In this document: positions 25,168 through 36,385 of the stretch, in pieces
How the letters are laid out: the number at the start of each line of letters is the position of its first letter
How positions within the stretch are numbered: the stretch's first letter is position 1
NCBI GenBank assembly: GCA_900169235.1
Contig: FWCC01000604.1
Span: 1 to 42,840 of the forward strand
Source: Zarea fungicola
Taxonomy: Eukaryota; Ascomycota; Sordariomycetes; Hypocreales; Cordycipitaceae
DNA length: 42,840 nucleotides
Direction: 5' to 3'
Made by a program: the position numbers and the translations under genes
Notes under the pieces: model-generated
The model's database searches: none
What the model was told of the DNA's origin: nothing
The model's input: the letters and a program-made list of their open reading frames with translations, nothing else

Positions 25168-25901
25168 CAAAATACCCGCGGCCATGACAGACTGAAGGGA
25201 TCACGACGACGCTTACAAGACAGGGTTCAAACAATGCACAGCACACCTCTTCCAGTTAGGTAGCAAAAGGAGTAGCAAAAATTGAAAGAATTATAACAGA
25301 GCATAAGATATTGTACGTCATCTTTATTTGTGTACAAGTCTCAATAAATATAGAATAGCAGTGTGGCTATGTAGAAATAATGACAGGCTTTGTCTCTTGA
25401 ATGTCGAGTGGAAGCATTGGGAGCGTCAATGAACGTTGTACCATTGAAAAGGCGCTAGTAAGCGGGTTCTAACCAATTCCAGTGCTAGAATCTTCTGGCA
25501 GCGCCAATGGGAGCTTCTTGCTTGTTTCGGCTCAGGAACATAGAGGTCTTGCCAGGCAGCTCTGCGTACCTAGCTAGGACATTATCAATCCACACCACAA
25601 TCAAACCCAAGAGCCATCAAGTTGGCAAACGAGTGCCTTTTGGCACAAAAGACAGCCAACAGGGCTGTAAGTTTATTGCACTTGGCCGCCTGCACCATAT
25701 ACTGACCAACTTGGAAGACGACCCTGCGACTCAAACCGACTTGGATCGGTCGCCGCTCCCCAGGAGCCAATGACACAGAACGCTGGACGCCGGACGCTGG
25801 ATGTCAGACTGGCTACTCATCCAACACTTGGAGCACCAAAACAACAATCTTTAATAAGCTTCGAGTCGCACAGTGGTCGCTAGAGGGCTGTGCATCCGCG
25901 G

Positions 25902-25941
25902 CCGAAAACCGCCTGTTTTCGGGCCGACCACATTGTGGTCG
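25902..25941. repeat. Two adjacent perfect hairpins
   Basis: CCGAAAAC-cgcct-GTTTTCGG (25902-25922, 8-bp stem, 5-base loop) is followed two bases later by CGACCAC-att-GTGGTCG (25925-25941, 7-bp stem, 3-base loop). Their role is unknown. Confidence 0.7.
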
Positions 25942-26231
25942 AGCCAAAGGACAAGAACCAGGCCAGAAAGGCATGCAATGGCAAGGTATGCTGTTATGGC
26001 TTAACTATAACCACTGCCTGTCTCGAGCTAATGATGAGAATAGCTGGTTGTCTTACAGGTAGAGACTGGAGGGGTAGTAGGAGGCTTGCAGTCAATGATT
26101 ATATTTGCTGCAGTACACCGAAGTCTTGTCTCGCCTACTGGTGGCAACACGCGGCTCACTCTTCAACCTGGCTTTTTAACTGCATAAGTAATCATTTATA
26201 GAATGCACTTGTACTTTTATTTTTAACTTTC

Positions 26232-26267
26232 TTAATTCTGTTAATTCTGTTAATTCTGTTAATTCTA
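26232..26267. repeat. 9-bp microsatellite (TTAATTCTG)n
   Basis: Nearly four head-to-tail copies of TTAATTCTG; the last copy ends TTAATTCT-A. Confidence 0.9.
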
Positions 26268-26925
26268 TTTTTAAAGCTCGTATTTTTGCCGATTTCCCTA
26301 CTACTTGGTATCAATACAGTATCGCCTTTTCTGCATGTTTGAATGCCATCACTGTGACCCGATGCTGCCTTGATATATTGAGGGAGCTGTTGTCCATAGT
26401 CGTAGTGCGCTAAACGAATAGAGGCTCTATAAGTCTTTGATGTCCTAGAACCGACGTATATTTTCTATTTAGATAAGTCGTTTTCTAGCATGATTAGGTA
26501 TATACCCTATACTCTCTACCGGACAGTTGGAAGACACTTGAAGAACTTGGAGGTGGCGATGGGGCTTTTAAGACATCGAGCATCTTAGGGGCAAAGATTG
26601 AGGCAGATGAGAATAAAGATTAGAAACAGCCTTAAAACTGGTGGCTACCTCACTGTACACTGGATGCTGTCCCTTTGCTGGTGTACTACCGATGGCCGGA
26701 CAGACCAGCGCGTAAATACTTAAATACTTATGCTTCTTGTTTAGTGTGCGACATATTTTATTCCTGTCTATCAGACAACTCGACACACATCGCTTTCCAT
26801 TCCCAGTGCCGTATCATATTTATACAAAATTTAGTTCAAAGCTCCCCTGGTATATGTCCAAAACGCCCTATATCCAATGCAAAAAAACGTCATCAGCAAC
26901 TCATCAAATGTGCTCCCTGCCCTGC

Positions 26926-28180
26926 TCACAGTTCCAGCTCTTCCACCTCCATCCCGCAAGAGGTGCACGTCTTGACCGTCATGCCGTGCTCATTCTCAAT
27001 CGTACGGCCCCATTCATGCACATGCTTGCCGTGCCCCCCCACTGCATCCCCAAACTTGCTCGCGCCCGTCTTGCCCAGCGTGCCCGCCTGCCTCCGAAAC
27101 GCGTCCGTCCTCGTCTTGCGCTTCAGGTCCAGCAGCTTCTCCTTGAACTGTCGCTCCTTGCGTGCCTTTTTCTGCGTCTCGCGGCGCTCGTACTCGGCGT
27201 CCAGCGCCTCGGACGAGCCCCATTTCGTGGTGAGGGCGTACTCTTCGACCTGGCACCGCAGGAACAGCATCATGTCGTGCCAGTGTGACTTGTGCGGGTT
27301 CGGTCGTGACAGATGGGGTAGTAGCTCTGGATCTCGCAGCTCAGCTATTTCTATGCATTAGCTTTCAAATCAGATGTGAGAGAGTGCTAGCAGTAAACAT
27401 ACGATCTGTAAGCAAATAATCCTCCTTGCACTCCGTCTTGGTCAAGAGGGAGTACTTTTCCGGCATGCCATTCTTGCACTTGTTGCACACGCACAGGTGA
27501 AACACCTCCTCCCACACCCAATCCACCTCGAGGCTCCCGCACTCGCGGCACTTTTTCCGCGTCGCCTCGTCGTCGAGCACGCTGATGCCCGGCTCAAACG
27601 GGCCCGTCTTGAGCCGGCGCAGCGTCTTGAGGAGCTGCTGCTTCTCCCACTCCTGCATCGACATGTCCTTGGGCCGCCGCTGGTCGTCCTCGGCGGGCTT
27701 GTTGGAGCCGAGGACATGGTTGTGCGGGTCGTCCTCGGTCGAGAGGAAGCCGCCCTTGGTGTCCGTCATGGCGCTCATGTTGTAGTCGACGAATTTGGCA
27801 AACTTCTTGGCGGGGCGCAGCGCCGCCTCGTCGCCCCGGTCGCGGCCATCGCGGTTCGTGCCGCTGTCAACGGTGGACGTCGTGGCGGCGAGGGGACGCT
27901 TGCCGTTGGCGGGCTTGGAGATGTAGACGGAGTCGGTGGGCACGAGGCCCGAGGCCGTCTTGGGTATCGTAGGGAGGGTTCCGGCCGCGCGCTGCTCGGC
28001 TTCTCGCTGGTCTCGAATGGCCTTGGCTTTTAGACGGCTTGTTTCCTGAAATGGGAGGTTAGCGACAATGGGAGTGATGGGGGCAGAAGGAGTACTTGCA
28101 ATGCGCTTCCGTTGCTCTGGCGTGAGTGGTGATTTGGCAGGCGGCCGTGAGGCTGGTGGTGGTGTTTTTTGCCGTTCCAT
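26926..28180 (-). CDS. RAD14: DNA repair protein Rad14 (XPA homologue)
   Basis: Exons 28180-28100, 28045-27403 and 27344-26926; 380 residues. The zinc finger is C193-x2-C196-x17-C214-x2-C217 (CRECGSLEVDWVWEEVFHLC then VCNKC), exactly the XPA spacing. It is followed by the conserved KTECKEDYLLTDPELRDPELLP and KSHWHDMMLFLRCQVEEYAL, then a basic helix rich in Arg/Lys. XPA/Rad14 binds damaged DNA and organises the nucleotide-excision-repair complex with TFIIH, RPA and Rad1-Rad10. The first intron (28099-28046, 54 nt) is GC-AG: it starts GCAAGT, has CTAAC and ends TTTCAG. Removing it gives RKRIETSRLKAKAIRDQ, the form I expect for the family; leaving it in adds 18 residues without a stop. The start at 28180 (MERQKTPPP) fits the usual fungal N-terminus; an in-frame ATG 39 bases upstream (28219) is possible. 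Confidence 0.92.
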
Positions 28181-28660
28181 TGTGTGAAATGTGAGTCTTT
28201 CAAAAGAGAGATGCTTCAAACCATGCAGCTTTCGACAGTCGAGTCTATAAATGCAGAAAAGCGCAGATCGTCAAGTGCAATAAAATGTGAGTTGGTATGT
28301 TCGATAAACTTTGGAGGGGCAGTCGCGGATTCACGCCAGTGACGAGCTGGCGTCGCCACTGGTTCACGGTTGCACGTGATTCCATTAAAGACTTGTACGT
28401 AACCACGTCTCAATCATCAAGAGTCAAAATGAGAAAGTCATGCTGATTCTAGCCAGAGAACTTTGGCAAACAACTTTGGCAATTTAGCTTGTTTTACAAA
28501 GCGAGCCTGGGCACCTGTCGCTCGTGATTATCATTACAAAACCCGTCCGCCATACAAAAACCCGAGGCAACTCCGCAAAATCTATAATTGTCCTATAAAT
28601 GCAGTGTCCAATTCCCAACCTTGAAAAAATGAAACCCGTCCCTTTTGTATGCAAGAGCGT
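28181..28660. other. RAD14 promoter and PHO88 3' flank
   Basis: Both neighbours are on the minus strand, so this holds the promoter of the Rad14 gene and the 3' untranslated region of the Pho88 gene. No gene seen. Confidence 0.6.
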
Positions 28661-29510
28661 TTACTCGTCCTTGGCACCGCCACGGCCGGCCTTCTCGGCA
28701 GCCTCGACAGCCTTCTTGTCGCTCTGGGTCTGACCACCCTGCATGGCGCTCATGAAGCCGGCGGCGGCCTTGAAGGGACGCTTGAGCTCGCCGGTGGCGG
28801 GCTGGCCGTAGAGGTGGATCTTGACGAGGTTGCTCTCGAAGAGGGACTTGACGGGGATGATGGACTGGATCATGAGGGGGTTGGTGTAGAGCATGTAGAG
28901 ATGCATGACGCCCATCATGCCGACGGCCATGAGCTGGCCGCGGAAGGCAGCCTTGAGCTGGCTCATGTCGTAGGCGTGGACGGTGGTGGTGACGAGCTTG
29001 CCCTCCTCGGAGGAGCCCATGGGGGCGGGCTCGACGTACTTGAGGGTGGTCAGGTCTGGAGGGGTTAGTTAGCGATGGGTTACTAGCAAGTGTCGCGTGA
29101 GGCGGCGCAAGCGGAGCGCAAGTTCTCAGAGAGACGTACCCTTCTTCTTGTTGATTTGGGCCATGATGTAGAGGTAGATGAGACCAATGACGACGTTGCT
29201 ACCGACATAGACAGCGCGGACGGTGTTGAGCACATTGGGGTCCTCGAAAGGGATGCGCTTCGACACCTGCATCATACCGAGGATGATGATCAGGTTGGTA
29301 CTGCATTGATTTTGTTAGCTGATACATGTCGCAATGGATGCACATCGTTGGTGCTGTCTGTGCACGGCCACCGAGTCGCCAGTCGATTGTGTGTTTCTTT
29401 CACACTCCCAATACAATAATGAGGCGTTCTCGATGATCGGGTCCGTAGTGACTCGGGGGTTGCGCAAGTGGAATGGGCTCTCCTTACATCTGGGGGCTGA
29501 GACCGGCCAT
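28661..29510 (-). CDS. PHO88: ER membrane protein Pho88/Snd3
   Basis: Exons 29510-29488, 29300-29140 and 29055-28661; introns 187 and 84 nt; 192 residues, matching the family (188 in yeast). The start reads MAGLSPQITNLIIILGMMQV, followed by SKRIPFEDPNVLNTVRAVYV and a hydrophobic segment NVVIGLIYLYIMAQINKKKD. Next come LTTLKYVEPAP and a second conserved block VHAYDMSQLKAAFRGQLMAV with KIHLYGQPATGELKRPF. Pho88 (Snd3) is an ER membrane protein of the SRP-independent SND targeting route and was first found through effects on phosphate uptake. The tiny 23-nt first exon is secured by the split ATT codon. Codon use is strongly GC-biased, as expected of a highly expressed housekeeping gene. Confidence 0.92.
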
Positions 29511-30681
29511 TGTGAATAATGTATGCAGCAACAAACAATAGAGAGAATCAATGTACAGTCTCTGAGCGTGATGGAACTCAGGGAACGGCAAGAGGACAGG
29601 GACGGGGCAGGACGAATGAAGATGTCGTTAAAAGGGACAAGATGGAACCAGGCAGAATAGAGGCGAATAATTTTGGCGCGGCCTGCTGTGCTGGCCTCTT
29701 CCGCACAGCCACATGTCCCTTTGCTGACTCGGCGGACGTGGCTGGCTTTCCTGGCCAAGGTCCGTTCCGTTATTGTTCCGTGGAATGTGGCGTCGTAATG
29801 CCCCGAAACAACTGGCTGGGTTGGCCGTCGCCCATAATAAGGCTGAATGCTGGTCGCCATAGCGCTCCAAGCACCCAACCTACAGCGAGGAAGAGTACTG
29901 GAATACAACTTTACACGCTATAGATACCACTCTACCACTGTGAACGGTGCCCATGCCGAAAATCCAATGCCATTCAGAAAATGTGGATTGAAACACTTTT
30001 TACATATATCAATGACTGTATCAGACTCGGAAATGCTTTACAAATACTATAACACAGATCTGGTGTCTAAACTCTCGACCGTCGCATAGTACTCCGTTCA
30101 GTTGGCCATATCTGCCACCAACGCTCTCTTATTATATGTGCGAACAGTCGAATGATGGCATCAACATTGGTACCAAACCTTGTCGGCCATAACCATCTTG
30201 ATTCTTGTTATAAACTAGTCGAAAAGACCTTCTAATCCCTTCCCCGCAGCCGAGACCAAGCATGATTGGACTAGAATTCTGCGATAACCCCCATGAGTAA
30301 GGAAACCATGGCGATTCTGACCCCTGATGAGTGCGTCTGCTGCATAACATAACGTGACCTATTTGCAGAAACACATTACTTGCCAAGGCGAAAATCAATG
30401 TAATGGGCACGCGCTATTTGATGTGCGTACATGGCCAGCCCGCCTGTAGAGTTGACGGAGAGCCTAACCTGCGAGGCTGATTGTAGCTGCCCGCTTCCTA
30501 TTGGGCGTGTTATCATTAATACAGGCTGCAAATGCAAGTTATGGCGTTCAATTTTAGAAGGGACTGCTGCAGCAATTGAAGCTGAGCATGAACAGGCGAC
30601 CGTGTGCGTGATATATCTACTATTATTTTCCCCCTTCGCATCGAGCCATCTGCTCACAAGTCGTCGCGTCCACCCTGCACC
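29511..30681. other. Divergent intergenic region
   Basis: About 1.2 kb between the Pho88 start (minus) and the NACHT-ankyrin gene start (plus). It contains both promoters. Open frames here are short, overlapping on both strands and without motifs. Confidence 0.55.
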
Positions 30682-33680
30682 ATGGCTGATGCTAGCGACT
30701 CTGACAGCGGGTGCATAGGTGTATTGTCTTCATGCTTCAAGAAACCATGTAAAGAGCAAGCAAAAGCCCCGATTTCCTCAAATCGGAAAGTCGCCACAGC
30801 ACCATCCATACCCACAACGGCCCAGTCATCCAACAAGACTCAAACTAGTGACAAGCTGTCTGCTCCGTTGGCAGCCGGCTCGCAGGCACCATCATCGGCG
30901 GCTGTAGCAGATAGTCCAATTTCCCACCCTGCCGCCGACCAGAAGTCCACCTTGAGCGGTGGTCCAGTGAACCTGGATGGCTTGTGGCAGGAAGCATACC
31001 AGGAGGCAGACACAAAAACCCGTATCTGGATTGACGAGATCCTGTCAGATGACACTTCTGCGGACCCTCTCCAAGAAATGGTGGACTTGGTCCGCAGCGC
31101 GGAGGATAAATATAAAGAGAAGTCGCTGAAACTTAGGGTCGGCGACCGTGAGATTTTATGGAGGGATTATACAAACAGAGTCGTCTCTGTTGTCACTGCG
31201 ATTGGCGATGTTATAGTCCATTTTGGCACTGCACGCTATTCCGCAGTCTGGTCGCCAGTTAAAGTGCTTTTGAAAGTACGCAATCTCAGAGCAGTTAACA
31301 AGTGCAGAACTGACGGGTGTCTAGGCGAACATGGCACAATGCGAGGACCTCGTGGCCATCATGGGGTGCACAGATATGATCCTTTGCCTCGTCAGGCGTG
31401 GCAGGGTATATGAAAAAGTATACCTTGACGAATTACCTATTTCAATGGATCAAGAATGCTTGCGACAAAAGCTAGTTCAAGTTTATACGAGATGCTTGGA
31501 TTTTCTTGCCTTTGTCAACGAAAATTTGCAAAAAGGAGGTTTGGGCCGGTTTCTCGTGGCTCTTGTAGATTCCGGTCGAGGCGAGCAACGAGTAGCGGAA
31601 GTAAAGGGCCTCGAACAGGACCTGGAGCGAGCGGCTAATACATGCGAGGCTAGAGAAGGTGACTCGCATCGCAGACTGCTGCGCAGTTTGGAAGGACCAC
31701 TGAAGCGCGTTGACGAAAGCGTTACAACAGTGCTGAGGAAGCTTGAGGATCGTGATAGACAAGAGGCCATGGATTACATCAGTGTAGTTCCAGTAGGGTC
31801 CCATCACAACGAGAAGATTGAGAACAGGACGGACGGCACGTGCGAGTGGTTAGTGAGGCATCCTGACTTCCGCAAATGGGAAGAATCTGCTTGCTCGTCG
31901 CTGCTTTGGCTGCAAGGCTCCAGTAAGCGCCCCTCTCATCATGCTGCCAGGCGGAGTGCCAGCTTACCATTTTACCATTTACAGTTGGTACGGGGAAGTC
32001 GTTTCTCTCTTCGAAAGTTATCGATCGCTTTTTGGTAAACAACAAAAGTACCAGTTACTCACGCGGTGATCATGATGAAGGATTTGCGTTTTTCTATTGC
32101 TACAGAAATGATACAACTCGGCGGAGCATGCGCCCTATCCTACGAAGCTATATACGGCAACTCAGTGAGATACCTCGCCGAACCGAGAACATTCACGCGG
32201 CGTCGTACGCACTGTATCAAAAGAAGAAACAAATTCAGAACGACATAAGTATTGAAGAGTGCGAGACTGCATTGAGAGACATGATTAACAGTTATCCACG
32301 AACCACGTTGATACTGGACGCCTTGGATGAGTGTGAGATTGACACTAGAAGGAAGATTGCGGATCTTTTCAAGCGTCTTGTACAGGAAAGCAAACGTCCA
32401 GTAAAAATATTCATCGCGAGCCGCATTCAAGACGACATTGAAGCCTCTCTATCGCCGCTCCACGGCCCGCAGATACTGATTTCAATCAACACTGCGGATA
32501 ACCGTGACGACATTCAGAAGTTCGTGAGCTCGCAAATTGCCAACTGCATACAATGGAGACACGTAATCCCGCCGACCAAGGTAATTGTCGAAAAAACGCT
32601 TGTGGAAAGGAGTGATGGAATGTTAGTTACCATCATCCAGCATTTCATCACATGGGCTAACTGGTAGAAAACAGGTTTAGATGGACATTTCTTCAGTGGG
32701 AGCAGCTTAGGGAATTAGTTTTCGACAAGGATATCAAAGAGAGACTTGGAAAACTCCCGGGGACGCTATCAGATGCATACGACGAGATATATGGCCAATG
32801 TCCTGAGGGTTGCGAGCGTGCAATGCTGCAGCGGGCTGTCAGATGGGTTATGTGCGCCCACTCACCTCTGGACAGTTGCCGATTATTGTCAGCAATAAGA
32901 GTGGAAATTGCCCAGGCTGGTCGCAAGAGCCTGTTGGCCGAGTCAGATATCACGGAGGACACATTGAAGAAAGTCTGCCGAAACCTGATAGTATGGGAAC
33001 CCAGACTCAAAGTCTGGAAATTTCCACATGCGTCAGTAGCAGAATACTTCGCGGCTAAAGACGAATCCTGGATAAAAAATGCCGAAGCAGAGATAACAGT
33101 CGTCTTGATTAATTGCTTGACAAACTGTTGCGCAGCCGCCCCTACTGATTGGCTGCCACAAAATATCGATGGCACTCAAGAGAACGCGGCTATAATGGAA
33201 TGGCTCTGGACAGGCAAGGCAGATCCTGAAAATACTTTGGATCCTCGGCATCCTCTTCAAATCTATATCCAACTTAGATGGGTAGACCACATCCGCCATC
33301 TGTGGGATCAAGATATCAAATCTATGGATGTGGTTCAAGCTCTGAAACGATTCATGGGTGAAAGTCCACAACAAGCTTCAGACGCTTACCACGTATATGT
33401 CAAGTATATCATGGCCAGTCAGTTTGGCGACACACGAATGAGAGACTTCATTTTCAATAAGAGCCCTGTTTTTGGAATTGTTGCAATGGGCCTCCATCAA
33501 CCCTTGGATGGATGGTGGGAAAGGGACCTTGACTCTGCTCTACTACCGAACTTGCTTCAAATCGCCATCTATTTTGGTCATACTGACCTATGTGAGAATT
33601 TCATCGGTCGGAAATGCGATCTCGACGACGAAACTCATACCGGACGGCCATATGGTAGCCCCTTGGGCCGTGTCAATTGA
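30682..33680 (+). CDS. NACHT-type NLR-like protein, ended early by a frameshift
   Basis: Exons 30682-31275, 31325-31922, 31985-32621 and 32675-33680 encode 944 residues up to the premature TGA at 33678. The start ATG has an ideal ACCATGG context. Parts in order: a low-complexity N-terminal 90 residues; a helical domain (about 100-360) with LWQEAYQEAD and a block KLRVGDREILWRDYTNRVVS that I associate with fungal NACHT-ankyrin proteins; a P-loop GSIGTGKS (about 396-403) split by an intron; Walker B TLILDALDE (about 505-513); a sensor-like KIFIASR; and helical regions with HASVAEYFAAKD. This is the layout of fungal STAND/NLR proteins, linked to non-self recognition and programmed cell death; no partner is visible. 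Homology to ankyrin repeats resumes immediately after the stop in another frame, because of one extra G in GGG at 33665-33667. Confidence 0.8.
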
Positions 33681-34632
33681 GAGACGGAATAATAAAATCA
33701 CTAGACTGCTACTCAACAATGGAGCAGACCCAAATCGCAGGACTGAAGCTGCCAGTTTGCTCTGTCTCGCAGCGGATAAAGGAGCAGAGCTTGTAGAGCT
33801 TCTGCTCGAGGCAGGAGCGGACCCCAACATTAGGTGCAATAGTGAACCTGGCCATTACCGCTGCAAATATGGATGTGCATTAGTCAGAGCCGCTTGGAAG
33901 GGCGATATTCGTGCCTTGAGAGCTCTCGTGAACAAGGGGGCCGATGTAAATCTGCGTTGTCTCGGCGATGAATTTGGAAGCCCTCTCGCAGCTGCTGTGA
34001 CTCTAAATAATTCTGACTGTGCTCGTTTTCTTCTCGATGAGGGTGCAGAAGTCAATGCAATCTTGGAGTCGGGAAAATACGGGAGCGCATTGGCTGCTGC
34101 TGCAGCGCACGGATGGCGCGACGGCATTGAGCTTCTTGTGAATCACGGCGCAGATGTGAATAGCAAACTGGAATTTGGACTTTATGGTAGCGCTCTGGTG
34201 GCGGCTGTAGCCTGCAGTTATATGAATTGTGCTCGTTGCCTAATCGATCACGGCGCGGGTGTCAACGAGTATTTGGCCTTTGGAGAATACGGGTGCGCTT
34301 TGGCTGCTGCGGTTCTTGAATCCAGATCTCTCCAAATGGTCAAGTTTTTAATTGAGGAAAAGAAAGCAGATCTTGACAAATTGGAATTTTTCCGGCCCAG
34401 AAGGAAAGGCGAGGGAGTGGTACACCCGCTCAGACGATCGAGGCGATATCCTCAACCACACGATTTACTACGGGATCCACTACGGGAACCACCGAATCAG
34501 GGTGCGGTGGCAAATTTTCTTATTCATGATTGTCATATCAATGCTGATTTACTAATTAGTCTTGGTGTCCCTAGAGGGAAGATGCCATTTTCAGTTTTGT
34601 CCTCATTGTCGACAGTTGCCTCACAAGAATGA
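33681..34632 (+). pseudogene. Out-of-frame ankyrin-repeat C-terminus of the NLR-like gene
   Basis: From just before 33680 a second frame encodes at least five ankyrin repeats, recognisable from LLLNNGADPNRRT, LLLEAGADPNIR, LVNKGADVNLR, LLDEGAEVNA, LVNHGADVNS and LIDHGAGVNE, ending at 34632. Ankyrin repeats are protein-interaction modules and usually form the sensor end of these proteins. Around 34413-34500 the frame again looks wrong: it reads a basic, Pro-rich stretch, while the next frame reads EWYTRSDDRGDILNHTIYYG, which is more protein-like. A GGG at 34413-34415 is the likely first slip, with a compensating change near 34500-34510. The damage may be real decay or assembly error. Confidence 0.7.
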
Positions 34633-35136
34633 TGATGAGCTTTTGTGCTTAGTTGATTTAATATAAGTACGCGAACGATGTAGGGTGCATTATTACGAAT
34701 GACATGGAGTGTACTGGTGTATCTAGTCAATGCTCAATTGGCGATTTAGCGGCGAGGGAACATCTATTATGTTGACCCTCTACCTTTCACTGTATTTTGT
34801 CCTTCCATAAACTCTGCAAGTACACGCAGCGGGCCGTTCCTAGAACCAGGTCCAACAGTAAAGTAGAAGACTCTTCGTGATATGTTATGTAGTTTCCTGC
34901 AGCTCGCGGTGCATCTCATTTCCTTACACCAGCGCGACCACAAAGCACAACGAGGGTATTCTATACCACAAAACAATTGTACATCTCGTCTATTGAAATC
35001 CCAACTTTCTATATCGTTATATAATTTACATCTATAATACATGACACATATTACACTAAATATAGACATATACGGCACGATGGCCAGAGGCGGGAGAATC
35101 GACCCGCATGCTTGCTGCGTCAGGACTGATTGTCGC
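34633..35136. other. Convergent intergenic region
   Basis: The 3' flanks of the ankyrin gene (plus) and the lipoate ligase gene (minus). AT-rich around 34990-35080. No gene supported. Confidence 0.6.
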
Positions 35137-36385
35137 TTATGCTTTTGTAAACTCGGTTCCAAGGACGCTGTTGAGCCACTGGCCAATCTGGCTTGCCTTT
35201 TGCGCTGACACGCCGGCACTGGTGAGCTGCGCCGACCAGTCGTGGATATTGTACATGGTGGCGCCAACCAGACTTGAAAGATTCGTTTGAGCGGCATTGC
35301 CGTCTTGAATGTAAAACTGTTCAATGATGCCTTGCTTTGCTTCGAAATGTATACGTTCCTTTTACACTGTTAGCATATTACAGGGCTGCGCAACCCTCGT
35401 TTTTTTTTTGGCGTACCTCAAATGGTATTGTCGGTCTCAGTCTCGGATCTTGCTCCGTTGGATGCGTAGAAAACACAAACCGCGGCGTCTGACCATACAG
35501 CCACTCCCGCGACTGCATCTCCTCATACCCGCGCCGAATCTTGTCCACCTGAAAGGCAGCCGCAGCATCATCCTCAATGACATCGCGCACGTCGGGTGCG
35601 CCGTACATCTCCTCAAACTCGCGCACGACGGCGTCGGAAAAGGCACCGACGTCGAGGTCGAGATTGCGGACGGGGCTGCGCACGCTGTCGACGCCGCGGG
35701 CCTTGATGAAGCCCTCGGCGGGGGTGCGCAGCAGGCTGCCGATGGAAGCTAGATTGGGGCTGCTGAGGAGACATGTGCCGTGGTGAAGTGATCGTAGACG
35801 GGTGAGTTTATACGCGGATCCGGAGACTTTGAATGTCTGCGCCGCTGTAGTTGTTGTATTGGGCGACGATACGTCAATGACAATGTCGTGTCGCTCGTTT
35901 ACGCGGGTATTCGGCCGGCCCAGTGCCTTCAACGCGCGCACCACCATTTCGGCATGCTTGTTGCGATCAAAGACCTCGGACGGGCAGATGACGCTAAAGT
36001 TGACATTGCCCTCGTCGTGAAAGACGGTGCCGCCGCCGGAGCGCCGCCGGACGAGCTGCACTGGGGTGTTTGCGTGGCGTCGCGCGGCGAGTGTCGCGAG
36101 GTTTGTCTCGATCCACGGGTTCTGGTTGCGGCCAAAGACGACGCAGGGTGCGTTGGCGTAGAGGAGGAGAATGGTGGAGTCGGGGGGCGTGGTCTGCAGC
36201 AGATGGTGTTCGACGGAGAGGTTGAGGAGGGGGTCGCGGGAGCGGGAGAGGTAGATTTGAATTTTGTTGGCGGGTGAGGCTGCGGCGATGGAGGTGGCGG
36301 TTGAGAAGAGGCGCTGTCGTGTTTGTGTGCGCGATAGGAGGCGGGAGGAGATGTGCTGGAGTAGTGGCGGTCGGTGCGCCATCAT
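35137..36385 (-). CDS. AIM22: Mitochondrial lipoate-protein ligase A family (Aim22-like)
   Basis: Exons 36385-35417 and 35358-35137 (GTACGC donor, 58-nt intron) encode 396 residues. The N-terminus MMAHRPPLLQHISSRLLSRT followed by RQRLFSTA is a likely mitochondrial presequence. The ligase signature RRRSGGGTVFHDEGNVNFSV starts near residue 113, preceded by CVVFGRNQNPWIE; the lysine loop is FKVSGSAYKLTRLRSLHHGT, where Lys of SAYK binds the lipoyl-adenylate. The C-terminal exon adds an LplA-like accessory segment (HFEAKQGIIEQFYIQ, ending NSVLGTEFTKA). In yeast Aim22/Lip3 moves lipoate to E2 subunits of 2-oxoacid dehydrogenases; that role is inferred from the family. An alternative start is the second Met at 36382. 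Confidence 0.9.

Larger units (their letters stand above)
25168..26925. other. AT-rich gene-poor region flanking the cluster
   Basis: About 1.75 kb with no supportable gene. It includes two adjacent perfect hairpins (25902-25941), a 9-bp microsatellite (26232-26267), and the 3' flank of the minus-strand RAD14 gene. Open frames at 25507 and 25890 have no motif, and the one at 26675 overlaps the 3' end of RAD14 on the opposite strand. Confidence 0.5.
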
